Below are positions 41,272 to 50,924 of a stretch of DNA of 64,000 nt, one piece after another. The DNA lies in NCBI GenBank assembly GCA_035304385.1, contig DATGQD010000062.1, forward strand, positions 25,696-89,695, given 5' to 3'. Origin of the DNA: ZC4RG29 sp035304385. Its GTDB lineage: Bacteria; Bacteroidota; Bacteroidia; Cytophagales; Cyclobacteriaceae. Numbering within the stretch: the stretch's first letter is position 1; each line of letters begins with the position of its first letter. The notes under the pieces were generated by a model. That model did not search any database. It had not been told where the DNA came from and worked only from the letters and a program-made list of their open reading frames with translations. The position numbers and the translations under genes were made by a program.

Positions 41272-41826
41272 ATGAGTGAAATGGACGTTAAGGTCGGTCT
41301 TGCGGAAAAACCTCCCGGTGTTGAAGGCGCTGGCTTTTTTGCCACGAGTCTTGAAAAGGTGGTGGGGCTCGCCCGCAAGAACTCCATCTGGCCTTTGCCG
41401 TTCGCGACTTCCTGCTGCGGCATTGAATTCATGGCCACCATGGGCGCACACTACGACCTGGCCCGTTTCGGATCGGAACGCCTGAGCTTTTCACCACGTC
41501 AGGCCGACCTGCTCATGGTTATGGGTACCATAGCGAAGAAAATGGGCCCCATCCTGCGGCAGGTGTACGAGCAAATGGCGGAACCCCGGTGGGTGATGTC
41601 TGTCGGCGCCTGTGCATGCAGCGGCGGCATCTTCGATACGTACAGTGTGTTGCAAGGCATCGACCGGATTATCCCTGTCGACGTCTACGTGCCCGGCTGC
41701 CCACCGCGCCCCGAACAGATCCTCGACGGCATTATGAAAATCCAGCACCTGGTGGAAACGGAATCCCTGCGAAGGCGGGATTCGCCGGAGTACAAGGCAT
41801 TACTCAATAAATACGGTATCGAGTAA
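41272..41826 (+). CDS. nuoB: NADH-quinone oxidoreductase subunit B
   Basis: 184 residues, carrying cluster N2 at the end of the electron chain. The tandem cysteines in FATSCCGIEFMATMG, GACACSGG and VPGCPPRPE supply the four ligands. Lies 47 bases after nuoA and its stop is directly followed by the nuoC ATG. Confidence 0.97.
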   Translation: MSEMDVKVGLAEKPPGVEGAGFFATSLEKVVGLARKNSIWPLPFATSCCGIEFMATMGAHYDLARFGSERLSFSPRQADLLMVMGTIAKKMGPILRQVYEQMAEPRWVMSVGACACSGGIFDTYSVLQGIDRIIPVDVYVPGCPPRPEQILDGIMKIQHLVETESLRRRDSPEYKALLNKYGIE

Positions 41827-42345
41827 ATGGAGCCAGCCCAACATCCAACCCTGACTTTACTTACCGAACGCTTTGGCGATAACATCCTTTCCGCCGACAT
41901 CCGCTACGGCATCCTTACCATTTCCGTAACGCAGCCCGCAATCGTAGACATTCTCCGGTTTCTGTTCGATCACGCTCAGCTACAGTACCGGTATCTCACC
42001 ACCCTGTGCGGCATACACCACCCCGAGGTAAACCAGATCGCAGTAGTGTATCAGCTTCATAGCCTGGAGAACAATAGCCGGGTGCGACTGAAAGTGTGGC
42101 TGCCGGAAGATAAACCCGAAACGCCCACCGTAACCGACCTGTTCGCCGGGGCAAACTGGATGGAACGTGAGACGTACGATTTCTTCGGCGTGACCTTCAC
42201 CGGCCACCCCGACCTCCGAAGAATCCTTAACGTCGAAGACATGACCATCTTCCCCCTACGCAAGGAATATCCCCTGGAAGACCAGACGAGGGAGGATAAG
42301 AGGGACGAGATGTTTGGAAGGGGGATGGTAGGCAGTGGGCAGTAG
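41827..42345 (+). CDS. nuoC: NADH-quinone oxidoreductase subunit C
   Basis: 172 residues, the peripheral-arm subunit in the quinone module (30-kDa). The signature LFAGANWMERETYDFFGVTF and GHPDLRRILNVEDM are present. NuoC and NuoD are separate genes here, not fused as in E. coli. The start follows the nuoB stop immediately. Confidence 0.96.
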   Translation: MEPAQHPTLTLLTERFGDNILSADIRYGILTISVTQPAIVDILRFLFDHAQLQYRYLTTLCGIHHPEVNQIAVVYQLHSLENNSRVRLKVWLPEDKPETPTVTDLFAGANWMERETYDFFGVTFTGHPDLRRILNVEDMTIFPLRKEYPLEDQTREDKRDEMFGRGMVGSGQ

Positions 42346-42398
42346 TGAAAAGCAAAGAATAAAATGTTTGTACGATATATACTCCAGGAAAGGTGAGC

Positions 42399-43607
42399 AT
42401 GACCCGAAACATAGTGGGTGAACACCGCGAGGTGGGGGATGAGAACCGTTACACAACCCTCAACCTGGGACCGACGCATCCGGCGACGCACGGTATCTTT
42501 CAAAACGTGCTCACCATGGATGGGGAGGTGATCGTACGCTCCGAGCCGACGATCGGTTACATCCACCGGGCTTTCGAGAAGCTTGCTGAACGAAGACCCT
42601 ATGCGCAGATTACACCCATTACAGATCGGCTGAACTATTGTTCCGCGCCCATCAATAATATGGGATGGCACATGACGGTCGAGAAGCTGATCGGCGTGGA
42701 GGTCCCCAAGCGCGTCGACTATCTGCGCGTAATCATTATGGAGCTCGCCCGCATCTCCGATCACCTTATCTGCAACAGCGTGCTCGGCGTGGATACAGGT
42801 GCCCTCACCGGGTTCGTATACCTCTTCCAATTCCGTGAACTTATCTATGAGATATATGAAGAGATATGCGGCGCACGGCTGACGACGAACATCGGACGCA
42901 TCGGAGGATTCGAACGCGACTTCTCACCGACCGCGTGGGCCAAGCTCGACCGCTTCATGAAGGAATATCCCGAAGCGCTAAAGGAATTTGAAAAGCTGCT
43001 CAAGCGCAACCGCATCTTCATGGAACGCACCACTGGCGTGGGCGCCATTACTGCGGAACGTGCACTGAGTTACAGTTTTTCGGGTCCAAACCTCCGCGCC
43101 ACCGGCATCGATTATGATGTGCGCGTGATGGAGCCCTATTCGTCGTACGACGATTTTGAATTCGATGTGCCCGTGGGAAAGAACGGCGACACGTACGACC
43201 GCTTCCTGGTCCGCCAGGAAGAAATGTGGCAAAGCCTGAGTATTATCCGCCAGGCCATCGAAAAGTTGCCCGAAGGACCGTATCATGCAGAGGTTCCCGA
43301 ATTCTACCTTCCCCCGAAGGAAGAAGTCTATAATAATATGGAAGCCCTGATCTATCACTTTAAGATCGTTATGGGCGAAACCGATATCCCGAAGGGAGAA
43401 GTATACCACTGTGTGGAAGGTGGTAACGGCGAACTCGGCTTTTACCTGATCAGCGACGGTGGACGCACTCCCTTCCGCCTGCACTTCCGACGACCTTGCT
43501 TCATCTACTATCAGGCTTATCCTGAAATGATCCAGGGTAGTAATATTTCGGATGCGATTTTGACGATGAGTAGTTTGAATGTGATAGCGGGCGAGTTGGA
43601 CGCGTAA
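42399..43607 (+). CDS. nuoD: NADH-quinone oxidoreductase subunit D
   Basis: 402 residues (49-kDa), lining the quinone pocket together with NuoB. LGPTHPATHGIFQNVL and EPTIGYIHRAFEKLAE carry the conserved His/Thr quinone-site residues. The ATG at 42399 is favoured, with a purine-rich AGGAAAGG a short distance upstream; GTG at 42393 is possible. The gap to nuoC is 53 bases and contains nothing else. Confidence 0.96.
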   Translation: MTRNIVGEHREVGDENRYTTLNLGPTHPATHGIFQNVLTMDGEVIVRSEPTIGYIHRAFEKLAERRPYAQITPITDRLNYCSAPINNMGWHMTVEKLIGVEVPKRVDYLRVIIMELARISDHLICNSVLGVDTGALTGFVYLFQFRELIYEIYEEICGARLTTNIGRIGGFERDFSPTAWAKLDRFMKEYPEALKEFEKLLKRNRIFMERTTGVGAITAERALSYSFSGPNLRATGIDYDVRVMEPYSSYDDFEFDVPVGKNGDTYDRFLVRQEEMWQSLSIIRQAIEKLPEGPYHAEVPEFYLPPKEEVYNNMEALIYHFKIVMGETDIPKGEVYHCVEGGNGELGFYLISDGGRTPFRLHFRRPCFIYYQAYPEMIQGSNISDAILTMSSLNVIAGELDA

Positions 43608-43613
43608 TTTGTA

Positions 43614-44138
43614 ATGATGAATAATCAACCAAAATATTCTCCCACTTTCTCCGCGGACACACTGGCCCTGGTGCAACGCATCATCGCCCGATATCCGGAA
43701 GGCAAGCAGAAGTCGGCGTTGTTGCCCGTGTTGCACCTCGCGCAGGCGGAGTTTGGCGGTTGGCTTAGTCCCGAGACGATGGACTACGTGGCGTCACTGC
43801 TGGGCATCCAGCCCATCGAGGTGTACGAGGTCGCGACATTCTATACTATGTTCAACCTCAAGCCGGTGGGAAAATGTGTGCTCGAAGTTTGCCGTACAGG
43901 GCCATGCATGCTGCGTGGCAGCGACGACATCATCGAGCATCTCCAAAAAAAACTTAATATCCGCGACGGCGAAACGTCGGCCGACGGCATGTTTACGCTG
44001 AAGTCTGTCGAATGCCTGGCATCGTGTGGAACTGCTCCCGTAATGCAGGTGGGTAATCATTATATAGAGAATCTCACTTGTGAAAACCTGGACGGAATCC
44101 TCGACCGGATCCGGTCTGAAAATGAAAGTAAGACATGA
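43614..44138 (+). CDS. nuoE: NADH-quinone oxidoreductase subunit E
   Basis: 174 residues, holding the [2Fe-2S] cluster N1a via VCRTGPCMLRG and ECLASCGTAPVMQV. The stop overlaps the start of nuoF (ATGA), so the two NADH-module subunits are translationally coupled. Confidence 0.96.
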   Translation: MMNNQPKYSPTFSADTLALVQRIIARYPEGKQKSALLPVLHLAQAEFGGWLSPETMDYVASLLGIQPIEVYEVATFYTMFNLKPVGKCVLEVCRTGPCMLRGSDDIIEHLQKKLNIRDGETSADGMFTLKSVECLASCGTAPVMQVGNHYIENLTCENLDGILDRIRSENESKT

Positions 44139-45496
44139 CAAGGCAAGTGCTTCTTAAAGATATTAACGTACCCGGCATATTGTCCTATGAAGTGTACCGA
44201 CGCCAGGGCGGATACAGCGCTGTCGAAAAGGCGCTCCGCGAAATGACGCCGGAACAGGTTACCGAGGAAGTGAAGTTGTCGGGACTGCGGGGGCGGGGCG
44301 GCGCTGGCTTTCCTTCAGGCCTTAAGTGGACTTTCATTAACCGCAACGCTGGCAAGCCGGTGTATCTCGTTTGCAATGCCGACGAAAGTGAACCCGGCAC
44401 CTTCAAAGACCGCTATCTGCTGGAACATATCCCGCACCTGCTGATAGAAGGGATGATCCTGTCCAGCTTCGCTATCGGCGCGAACACAGCGTACATCTAC
44501 ATGCGGGGCGAGTTCCGGTGGATATTCCCCATCCTCGAGCGCGCCATTGCCGAAGCGCGGGCCGCGGGATTTTTGGGCGACAACATCCTGGGTTCCGGCT
44601 TTTCCCTGGAGATCTACGTACACCCGGGAGGCGGTGCCTACATCTGCGGAGAAGAGACCGCGCTCCTGGAATCGCTGGAAGGAAAGCGAGGCAACCCACG
44701 CCTGAAGCCGCCGTATTTCCCCGCCGTAATGGGGCTCTATCATTGTCCGACACTGGTCAACAACGTAGAAACGCTGGCAACTGTGCCGGCCATCGTCAAT
44801 ATGGGAGGCGCGGAATATGCGCGCATCGGCGTAGGTAAGAGCACAGGCACGAAACTGATCTCAGCCAGCGGGCATATCAACAAGCCCGGCGTTTATGAAA
44901 TTGAGTTGGGCCTTCCGGTGGAGGAATTCATTTATTCGGACGAGTATTGCGGCGGCATTTGGAAGGGGCGAAAGCTAAAGGCGGTGGTTGCCGGTGGATC
45001 GTCGGTTCCGATTCTTCCCGCCGACTTGATATTGAAGACTGCAAAGGGTGAACCGCGGCTGATGACGTATGAGTCGCTCGCGGAAGGCGGCTTCGAAAGC
45101 GGGACGATGCTCGGGTCAGGAGGTTTTATCGTAATGGATGAAACCACCTGTATTGTGCGCAACCTATGGAACTTCACGAGGTTCTATCACCACGAATCGT
45201 GCGGACAATGCAGTCCTTGTCGCGAAGGTACGGGCTGGATGGAAAAGGTACTGCATCGCATCGAACATGGAGAAGGAAGGCCGCACGACATCGACTTGCT
45301 GGATGATGTCGCGAAGAAGATCGAAGGCAAGACCATCTGCCCGCTTGGCGATGCAGCCGCATGGCCGGTGTCCAGCGCTATCAGACATTTTCGGGACGAC
45401 TTCGAATACCATATCAAGTATCCCGAGAAGGTTAAAAATCCAAAACACTTTGAATTAGAACCGTTGGTGTCCAGGTCCCACCTGGCGACGGCATAA
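44135..45496 (+). CDS. nuoF: NADH-quinone oxidoreductase subunit F
   Basis: 453 residues, the NADH- and FMN-binding subunit. GLRGRGGAGFPSGLKW binds FMN/NADH, CNADESEPGTFKDRYL follows, and cluster N3 is held by ESCGQCSPCREGTGWM plus a distal cysteine. Presence of E and F shows an NADH-oxidising complex, unlike the 11-subunit Nuo versions found in some Bacteroidota. Confidence 0.97.
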   Translation: MTRQVLLKDINVPGILSYEVYRRQGGYSAVEKALREMTPEQVTEEVKLSGLRGRGGAGFPSGLKWTFINRNAGKPVYLVCNADESEPGTFKDRYLLEHIPHLLIEGMILSSFAIGANTAYIYMRGEFRWIFPILERAIAEARAAGFLGDNILGSGFSLEIYVHPGGGAYICGEETALLESLEGKRGNPRLKPPYFPAVMGLYHCPTLVNNVETLATVPAIVNMGGAEYARIGVGKSTGTKLISASGHINKPGVYEIELGLPVEEFIYSDEYCGGIWKGRKLKAVVAGGSSVPILPADLILKTAKGEPRLMTYESLAEGGFESGTMLGSGGFIVMDETTCIVRNLWNFTRFYHHESCGQCSPCREGTGWMEKVLHRIEHGEGRPHDIDLLDDVAKKIEGKTICPLGDAAAWPVSSAIRHFRDDFEYHIKYPEKVKNPKHFELEPLVSRSHLATA

Positions 45497-45505
45497 TATA
45501 TTACT

Positions 45506-46513
45506 ATGGCTAAGGTCACCATCGATGGCATAGAAACGGAAGTTCCCGACGGCACGACAATCCTCAACGCCGCCCGGCAGGTCGGTGGTGCCATCGTCCC
45601 TCCGGCAATGTGCTATTACACGAGCCTGAAGGAGAGCGGCGGCAATTGCCGCGTGTGCCTTGTGCGCGTAGCACAGACGTCGTCGCGCGATGCACGCCCG
45701 CTACCAAAACTCGTGGCCTCCTGTTCAACGCCGGTTCAGGATGGAATGGTCGTCGAAAACATCACGTCCCCTGCCGTACTTGAGGCACGTAAAGGCGTTG
45801 TGGAGTTCCTGCTGATCAATCACCCGCTCGACTGCCCGGTGTGCGACCAGGCGGGTGAGTGCGACCTTCAGGATCTTTCGTACGCACATGGATTGGCGTC
45901 AACGCGTTACGAGGAAGAACGCCGAACGTTTGAACCTGTCGACATCGGCGACAAGATCAAGCTTCACATGACCCGGTGCATACTCTGCTATCGATGCACT
46001 TACGTGGCGGATCAACTCACCGACGAGCGCAGACACGGTGTGCTGAATCGGGGCGACCGCGCGGAGATCGGCACGTACATCAAAAATGCCATAGACAACG
46101 ACTTTTCCGGAAACATGATTGACGTGTGCCCCGTGGGCGCGCTCACCGACCGGACGTTTCGTTTTAAAAGCCGCGTATGGTTTACGCAACCGCTGGACGC
46201 GCATCGCGACTGCGACAAATGCTGCGGAAAGGTGGTGCTGTGGACGAAGGGTGAGGAGGTGCTGCGGGTAACGGGGCGCAAGGACAAGTATGGAGAAGTA
46301 CACGAGTTTATCTGCAACGAATGCCGCTTTGAACGCAAAAGTCTGAGCGACTGGGTGGTGGAAGGACCGCGACACATCAACCGCCACTCGGTTATATCTC
46401 AAAACCACTATGAAAAGATAAACCTGGTGGCGCTGAAAAAAGAAGTGGAACGCCAGATCCAATTCCAAAAGGGTAAAACCAACGGCAATAATCCCAACGC
46501 GCTCCAGGCATGA
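45506..46513 (+). CDS. nuoG: NADH-quinone oxidoreductase subunit G, short form
   Basis: 335 residues against about 700-900 in E. coli or Thermus. The N-terminal ferredoxin domain (N1b: PAMCYYTSLKESGGNCRVC), the His-Cys3 cluster (HPLDCPVCDQAGECDL), and the [4Fe-4S] N4 domain (CILCYRCTY...DVCPVGAL) are intact. A further Cys set (DCDKCCGK and ICNECRFE) marks the start of the molybdopterin-type domain, and the protein then ends. The stop overlaps the nuoH start, so this is a genuine short gene rather than a frameshift. The electron path is complete without the lost domain. Confidence 0.93.
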   Translation: MAKVTIDGIETEVPDGTTILNAARQVGGAIVPPAMCYYTSLKESGGNCRVCLVRVAQTSSRDARPLPKLVASCSTPVQDGMVVENITSPAVLEARKGVVEFLLINHPLDCPVCDQAGECDLQDLSYAHGLASTRYEEERRTFEPVDIGDKIKLHMTRCILCYRCTYVADQLTDERRHGVLNRGDRAEIGTYIKNAIDNDFSGNMIDVCPVGALTDRTFRFKSRVWFTQPLDAHRDCDKCCGKVVLWTKGEEVLRVTGRKDKYGEVHEFICNECRFERKSLSDWVVEGPRHINRHSVISQNHYEKINLVALKKEVERQIQFQKGKTNGNNPNALQA

Positions 46514-47556
46514 TGTCATTCTTTATATATAAAGCGATACTCGTCATAGCCGTCTTCGGCATTATGCTCCTGGCAGCCATGTACTCCACGTACCTGGAAC
46601 GCAAGGTGGCCGCCTTTATCCAGGACCGTGTCGGTCCCAACCGCGCGGGACCCTTCGGCATTCTGCAACCGCTCGCCGACGGGATAAAGATGTTCATGAA
46701 GGAGGAGATCATCCCGGAGGTCGCCAACAAGACGTTGTTTATCATCGGCCCGTGCATCGCCATGCTCACCGCCATCATGGCGGGGGTCGTCATTCCCTGG
46801 GGCGGGGAGCTTGTCATCAACGGCGTTCCCTACGTGTTGCAAATTATCGACTTCGACTTTGGACTGCTCTACGTTTTCGGTGTGGTTTCGCTCGGAGTGT
46901 ACGGCATTATGATCGGCGGGTGGGCCTCCAACAACAAGTTCTCGTTGCTCGGCGCCATCCGTGCTTCGGCACAAATGATCAGCTACGAAATCGCGATGGG
47001 CCTTTCCATCATTGCCCTGATCATGATGACGGGTACGCTGAGCCTTCGTGAAATCGTAGACTTCCAGGCGGGCGGCACGGGTGGAACCTGGAACTTCTGG
47101 AACGTAGTGTATCAGCCCCTCGGATTTCTTCTGTTCCTCGTGTGTTCATTCGCGGAATGCAACCGCACGCCTTTCGACCTCCCTGAATCGGAAACCGAGC
47201 TGGTCGGCGGCTATCACACCGAGTACAGCAGCATGAAGCTCGGGTTTTACCTTTTCGCGGAATACATCAACATGTTCATTTCTTCAGCGGTGATTGCCAC
47301 GCTGTATTTCGGCGGGACGAATTTTCCGTTTATGAACGACCTGGGCCTTAGCGCCAATGCGATAACGATCCTCGGAACGATGGCCTTCTTCGTCAAGATC
47401 GCATTCTTCGTTTTCTTCTACATGTGGGTGCGGTGGACGCTTCCGCGATTCCGGTATGATCAGCTGATGTACCTGGGATGGCGGGTGTTGATCCCGCTGG
47501 CGATCGCGAATGTGGCCATTACCGGACTTGTGATGATATTAACCGACCGTATATGA
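46510..47556 (+). CDS. nuoH: NADH-quinone oxidoreductase subunit H
   Basis: 348 residues with about eight helices. It forms the quinone chamber and first proton path. STYLERKVAAFIQDRVGPNR, FAECNRTPFDLPESETELVGG and YHTEYSSMKLGFYLFAEY are diagnostic. Four-base-level overlaps with nuoG and nuoI. Confidence 0.97.
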   Translation: MMSFFIYKAILVIAVFGIMLLAAMYSTYLERKVAAFIQDRVGPNRAGPFGILQPLADGIKMFMKEEIIPEVANKTLFIIGPCIAMLTAIMAGVVIPWGGELVINGVPYVLQIIDFDFGLLYVFGVVSLGVYGIMIGGWASNNKFSLLGAIRASAQMISYEIAMGLSIIALIMMTGTLSLREIVDFQAGGTGGTWNFWNVVYQPLGFLLFLVCSFAECNRTPFDLPESETELVGGYHTEYSSMKLGFYLFAEYINMFISSAVIATLYFGGTNFPFMNDLGLSANAITILGTMAFFVKIAFFVFFYMWVRWTLPRFRYDQLMYLGWRVLIPLAIANVAITGLVMILTDRI

Positions 47557-48122
47557 AATCGCTGACGGGAAGATCGAAAGTAATGGAGAACCCGAAGATG
47601 ACCTTCCTCGAAAGGATCTATCTTCCGGCAATCGTCGGGGGCATCACCATCACACTTCGACATCTGTTTCGCCGCAAGGCAACCATACGGTATCCTGAAC
47701 AAAAACGAACATTCAGCCCGGTGTACCGTGGCATGCATGTGCTCAAACGCGATGACAATGGTGCTGAACGTTGCACCGCCTGCGGACTGTGTGCCGTGGC
47801 CTGTCCCGCCGAAGCCATTACCATGACCGCTGCAGAACGTAATCCCGGAGAAGAAAAACTCTATCGGGAGGAAAAGTATGCAGCTACCTATGAAATCAAT
47901 ATGCTGCGCTGCATTTTTTGCGGCCTGTGTGAAGAAGCCTGTCCGAAAGAAGCCATATTCCTGACCGACCGCCTGGTGAGCACGGACTACGCGCGCGACG
48001 GATTTATCTATGGCAAGGATAAACTTGTTGAGCCCGTAGACCAACGCGTGGACGTATCCAAACGGCAAACACCGGACGTGCTCGAGTTTAAGAAAGTCAG
48101 ACATTACCGTCATAACCGTTGA
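47553..48122 (+). CDS. nuoI: NADH-quinone oxidoreductase subunit I
   Basis: 189 residues with two [4Fe-4S] ferredoxin motifs (CTACGLCAVACPAEAI and CIFCGLCEEACPKEAI, clusters N6a and N6b). Starts at ATG 47553, overlapping the nuoH stop. Confidence 0.97.
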   Translation: MKSLTGRSKVMENPKMTFLERIYLPAIVGGITITLRHLFRRKATIRYPEQKRTFSPVYRGMHVLKRDDNGAERCTACGLCAVACPAEAITMTAAERNPGEEKLYREEKYAATYEINMLRCIFCGLCEEACPKEAIFLTDRLVSTDYARDGFIYGKDKLVEPVDQRVDVSKRQTPDVLEFKKVRHYRHNR

Positions 48123-48129
48123 TCGATCT

Positions 48130-48702
48130 GTGACACTCTACGCATTTTATTTTCTGTCTTTCCTTGCCGTCCTGGGCGCGCTGATGGTGGTCTTCTCCCG
48201 CAGTCCTGTGACGAGTGTCATATTTCTTGTCATGACCTTCTTTACGATCGCCTGTCATTACATGCTGCTTAATGCACAGTTCCTGGCAGCCGTTCATGTT
48301 ATCGTATACGCCGGCGCCATCATGGTGCTGTTCCTTTATGTCATTATGCTGCTGAATCTGAATGAAGCGGTAGAGCAACAGAAAACATTGCTGCTAAAAA
48401 TTGCGGCTATCGGTACGGGTGGCCTTTTTATGATTGTCCTCTCCGCGGCAATGCGGACCGCCGAAACTACCTACCTCGATACCACGGTGGCAGGATCCGC
48501 CCGCAGCCTGGGGAAGGTGCTCCTGAACGAATACCTGTTGCCCTTTGAAGCGGTTTCGCTGTTGCTGCTTGCGGCAATGACAGGCGCCATTATGCTGGCC
48601 CGTCCGCGGAAGCAAAAGCCTGCTGCGAAGGATGTGGGTGCCCTGGCGCCGGAACCTCAGTCTAAAGTTGAACAAACGGAAAGCGTAGCTCATGAACAGT
48701 AG
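48130..48702 (+). CDS. nuoJ: NADH-quinone oxidoreductase subunit J
   Basis: 190 residues from GTG (48130), with five helices including the conserved third one (AAVHVIVYAGAIMVLFLYVI). The polar C-terminal tail is rich in Lys/Glu/Gln. It overlaps nuoK by 11 bases. Confidence 0.95.
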   Translation: MTLYAFYFLSFLAVLGALMVVFSRSPVTSVIFLVMTFFTIACHYMLLNAQFLAAVHVIVYAGAIMVLFLYVIMLLNLNEAVEQQKTLLLKIAAIGTGGLFMIVLSAAMRTAETTYLDTTVAGSARSLGKVLLNEYLLPFEAVSLLLLAAMTGAIMLARPRKQKPAAKDVGALAPEPQSKVEQTESVAHEQ

Positions 48703-49018
48703 CCTTATGCAAAACGGACTTGCGCTGGAGCACTATGTGATGCTAAGTACGGCCCTGTTTGCCATCGGTGTCATGGGGGTGTTGTTCAGGCGCAATGCCA
48801 TCATCATTTTCATGTGCATTGAACTCATGCTCAACGCAGTGAACCTCCTGCTCGTGGCGTTCGCTACCTTCCACGGCGATACGGCGGGACAGGTGTTCGT
48901 CTTCTTCATTATGGCGGTGGCGGCCGCGGAAGTTGCCGTAGGCCTCGCCATACTGACGGTCTTGTACAATAAGTTAAAGACAACCGATATCGACATCCTT
49001 AGCAAACTGAAATGGTAG
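48692..49018 (+). CDS. nuoK: NADH-quinone oxidoreductase subunit K
   Basis: 108 residues, three helices with the proton-path glutamates (IIIFMCIELMLNAVNLLL, VAAAEVAVGLAILTVLYN). It overlaps nuoJ (11 bases) and nuoL (7 bases), implying coupled translation. Confidence 0.96.
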   Translation: MNSSLMQNGLALEHYVMLSTALFAIGVMGVLFRRNAIIIFMCIELMLNAVNLLLVAFATFHGDTAGQVFVFFIMAVAAAEVAVGLAILTVLYNKLKTTDIDILSKLKW

Positions 49019-50922
49019 AACACGCGTCGATGTGGCTTATTCCTTTGTTACCGCTGACTGGTTTCCTTACCATCAGCCTGCTCAATAGGCGTCTGGGTCA
49101 TGGTGCAGTTTCGGTAATCGCCCCCGGCGTTGTATTCGCATCGTTCCTGTTATCGGTTTGGGTACTTATACAGCTGCTTTCCGATCCGAACAAGGCGCTT
49201 ACCGCTACCGGATTCACCTGGTTCGCAGCTGGAACACTTGACGTCTCTTTTTCATTGGTGGCCGACCGCCTGGCGGCGTTGATGATGCTTGTCATCACGG
49301 GTGTGGGCTTTCTGATCCACGTGTACTCGACCGGCTACATGCACGGCGACGAAGGATACAATCGCTACTTCGCATACCTCAACCTCTTTATCTTCTTTAT
49401 GCTCATGCTGGTGATGGGCTCGAACTTTCTATTGATGTTCGTGGGATGGGAAGGGGTGGGTATTTGTTCCTACCTGCTGATCGGCTTTTGGTTTAAGAAT
49501 CACGACTACAACAACGCCGCAAACAAGGCGTTCATCATGAACCGCATCGGCGACCTGGCCATGATCCTGGGTATCATCCTCATCTTCGTGCATTTTGGAA
49601 GTATCGACTATCAGGATGTCTTCCCAGCCGCTGCCTTGCAGGAAGGCCAGCCTATTATTACCTGGATCGCGATACTGCTCTTTATCGGCGCTATAGGAAA
49701 GAGCGCCCAGATACCGTTGTTTACCTGGCTGCCTGACGCGATGGCCGGCCCTACGCCCGTATCCGCGCTCATACACGCAGCGACTATGGTGACCGCAGGC
49801 GTGTACATGATCGCGCGGAGCAATATTCTGTATACGCTTTCGCCGCTTGCGTTGGCGATGGTCGCCGTTACGGGTGTGGCGACCGCGCTGATGGCGGCTA
49901 CCATTGCGCTGCGCCAAAACGATATCAAGAAAGTGCTCGCTTACTCGACGGTTAGTCAGCTGGGCCTCATGTTTGTGGCTATGGGCGCCGGTGCCTATGC
50001 GTCGGGCATGTTTCACATGATGACGCATGCTTTCTTTAAAGCGTTGTTGTTCCTGGGCGCGGGGAGTGTCATCCATGCCATGGCCGGAGAGCAGGACATC
50101 CGCCGCATGGGTGGGCTTTCGAAGCATATGCCCGTCACCTGGATTACCTTTCTCGTGGCAACGCTGGCGATCTCCGGTATTCCACCCTTGTCGGGTTTCT
50201 TTTCAAAAGACGAAATCCTCGCGAATGCGTTCGCTACCAACATCTGGTTTTGGGTTTTCGCTGCATTCGCGTCGGTGCTTACCGTCTTCTATATGTTCCG
50301 GTTGTTGTTCCTGACGTTCAGGGGAGAACCGCGAATGGGAGAGGGCGTGAAGCAACAGTTGCATGAATCACCGCGCAGCATGACGATCCCTTTAATACTG
50401 CTGGCTGTATTGTCGGTAGCAGGAGGGTGGATCAATATTCCCACGGTGTTCGGCGGGGGACATGCATTCAGTAATTTCCTGGCGCCGGTGTTTGCCGATT
50501 CACAACGAATAAGGGTTGCCCATCATGTGTCGCACACAATGGAGTTAACCTTGATGGGAATCATTCTGGCCCTGACAGCCATAATGATCGTGTGGGCTTA
50601 TCGCGTTTACATTGGTTTGGGCCGTGTGCCTGTACAGGATGAGTCGACGCTTCGCGGATTGGCGCGCCTGTTCAATCGCAAGTACTTCGTCGACGAGATC
50701 TACGATGTGCTGATTGTGCGTCCACTGTACGGATTCTCCCGGGTATTGTATGAAGTTGTCGACCGCTCGCTCATCGATCGTATTGTCAACGGAACATCCG
50801 CCGTTGTACGCGGTCTTGCACACGGCTTTCGGACGGTGCAAACCGGGAACACCGGGGTATATGTCTTTGTGATGGCGGCTGCTGTGCTGCTGTTGATCAC
50901 CTTAAAGATGCTTGTGTTATAA
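49012..50922 (+). CDS. nuoL: NADH-quinone oxidoreductase subunit L
   Basis: 636 residues, antiporter-like proton-pumping subunit with the long lateral helix at its C-terminus. LLMFVGWEGVGICSYLLIGFW-type motif, GKSAQIPLFTWLPDAMAGP and ALIHAATMVTAGVYM carry the key Glu/Lys/His residues. Followed after 2 bases by nuoM. Confidence 0.96.
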   Translation: MVEHASMWLIPLLPLTGFLTISLLNRRLGHGAVSVIAPGVVFASFLLSVWVLIQLLSDPNKALTATGFTWFAAGTLDVSFSLVADRLAALMMLVITGVGFLIHVYSTGYMHGDEGYNRYFAYLNLFIFFMLMLVMGSNFLLMFVGWEGVGICSYLLIGFWFKNHDYNNAANKAFIMNRIGDLAMILGIILIFVHFGSIDYQDVFPAAALQEGQPIITWIAILLFIGAIGKSAQIPLFTWLPDAMAGPTPVSALIHAATMVTAGVYMIARSNILYTLSPLALAMVAVTGVATALMAATIALRQNDIKKVLAYSTVSQLGLMFVAMGAGAYASGMFHMMTHAFFKALLFLGAGSVIHAMAGEQDIRRMGGLSKHMPVTWITFLVATLAISGIPPLSGFFSKDEILANAFATNIWFWVFAAFASVLTVFYMFRLLFLTFRGEPRMGEGVKQQLHESPRSMTIPLILLAVLSVAGGWINIPTVFGGGHAFSNFLAPVFADSQRIRVAHHVSHTMELTLMGIILALTAIMIVWAYRVYIGLGRVPVQDESTLRGLARLFNRKYFVDEIYDVLIVRPLYGFSRVLYEVVDRSLIDRIVNGTSAVVRGLAHGFRTVQTGNTGVYVFVMAAAVLLLITLKMLVL

Positions 50923-50924
50923 GA

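Noticed and set aside
45506..46513. nuoG truncated by frameshift
   Set aside because: The nuoH start overlaps the stop and no remnant of the missing domain follows.
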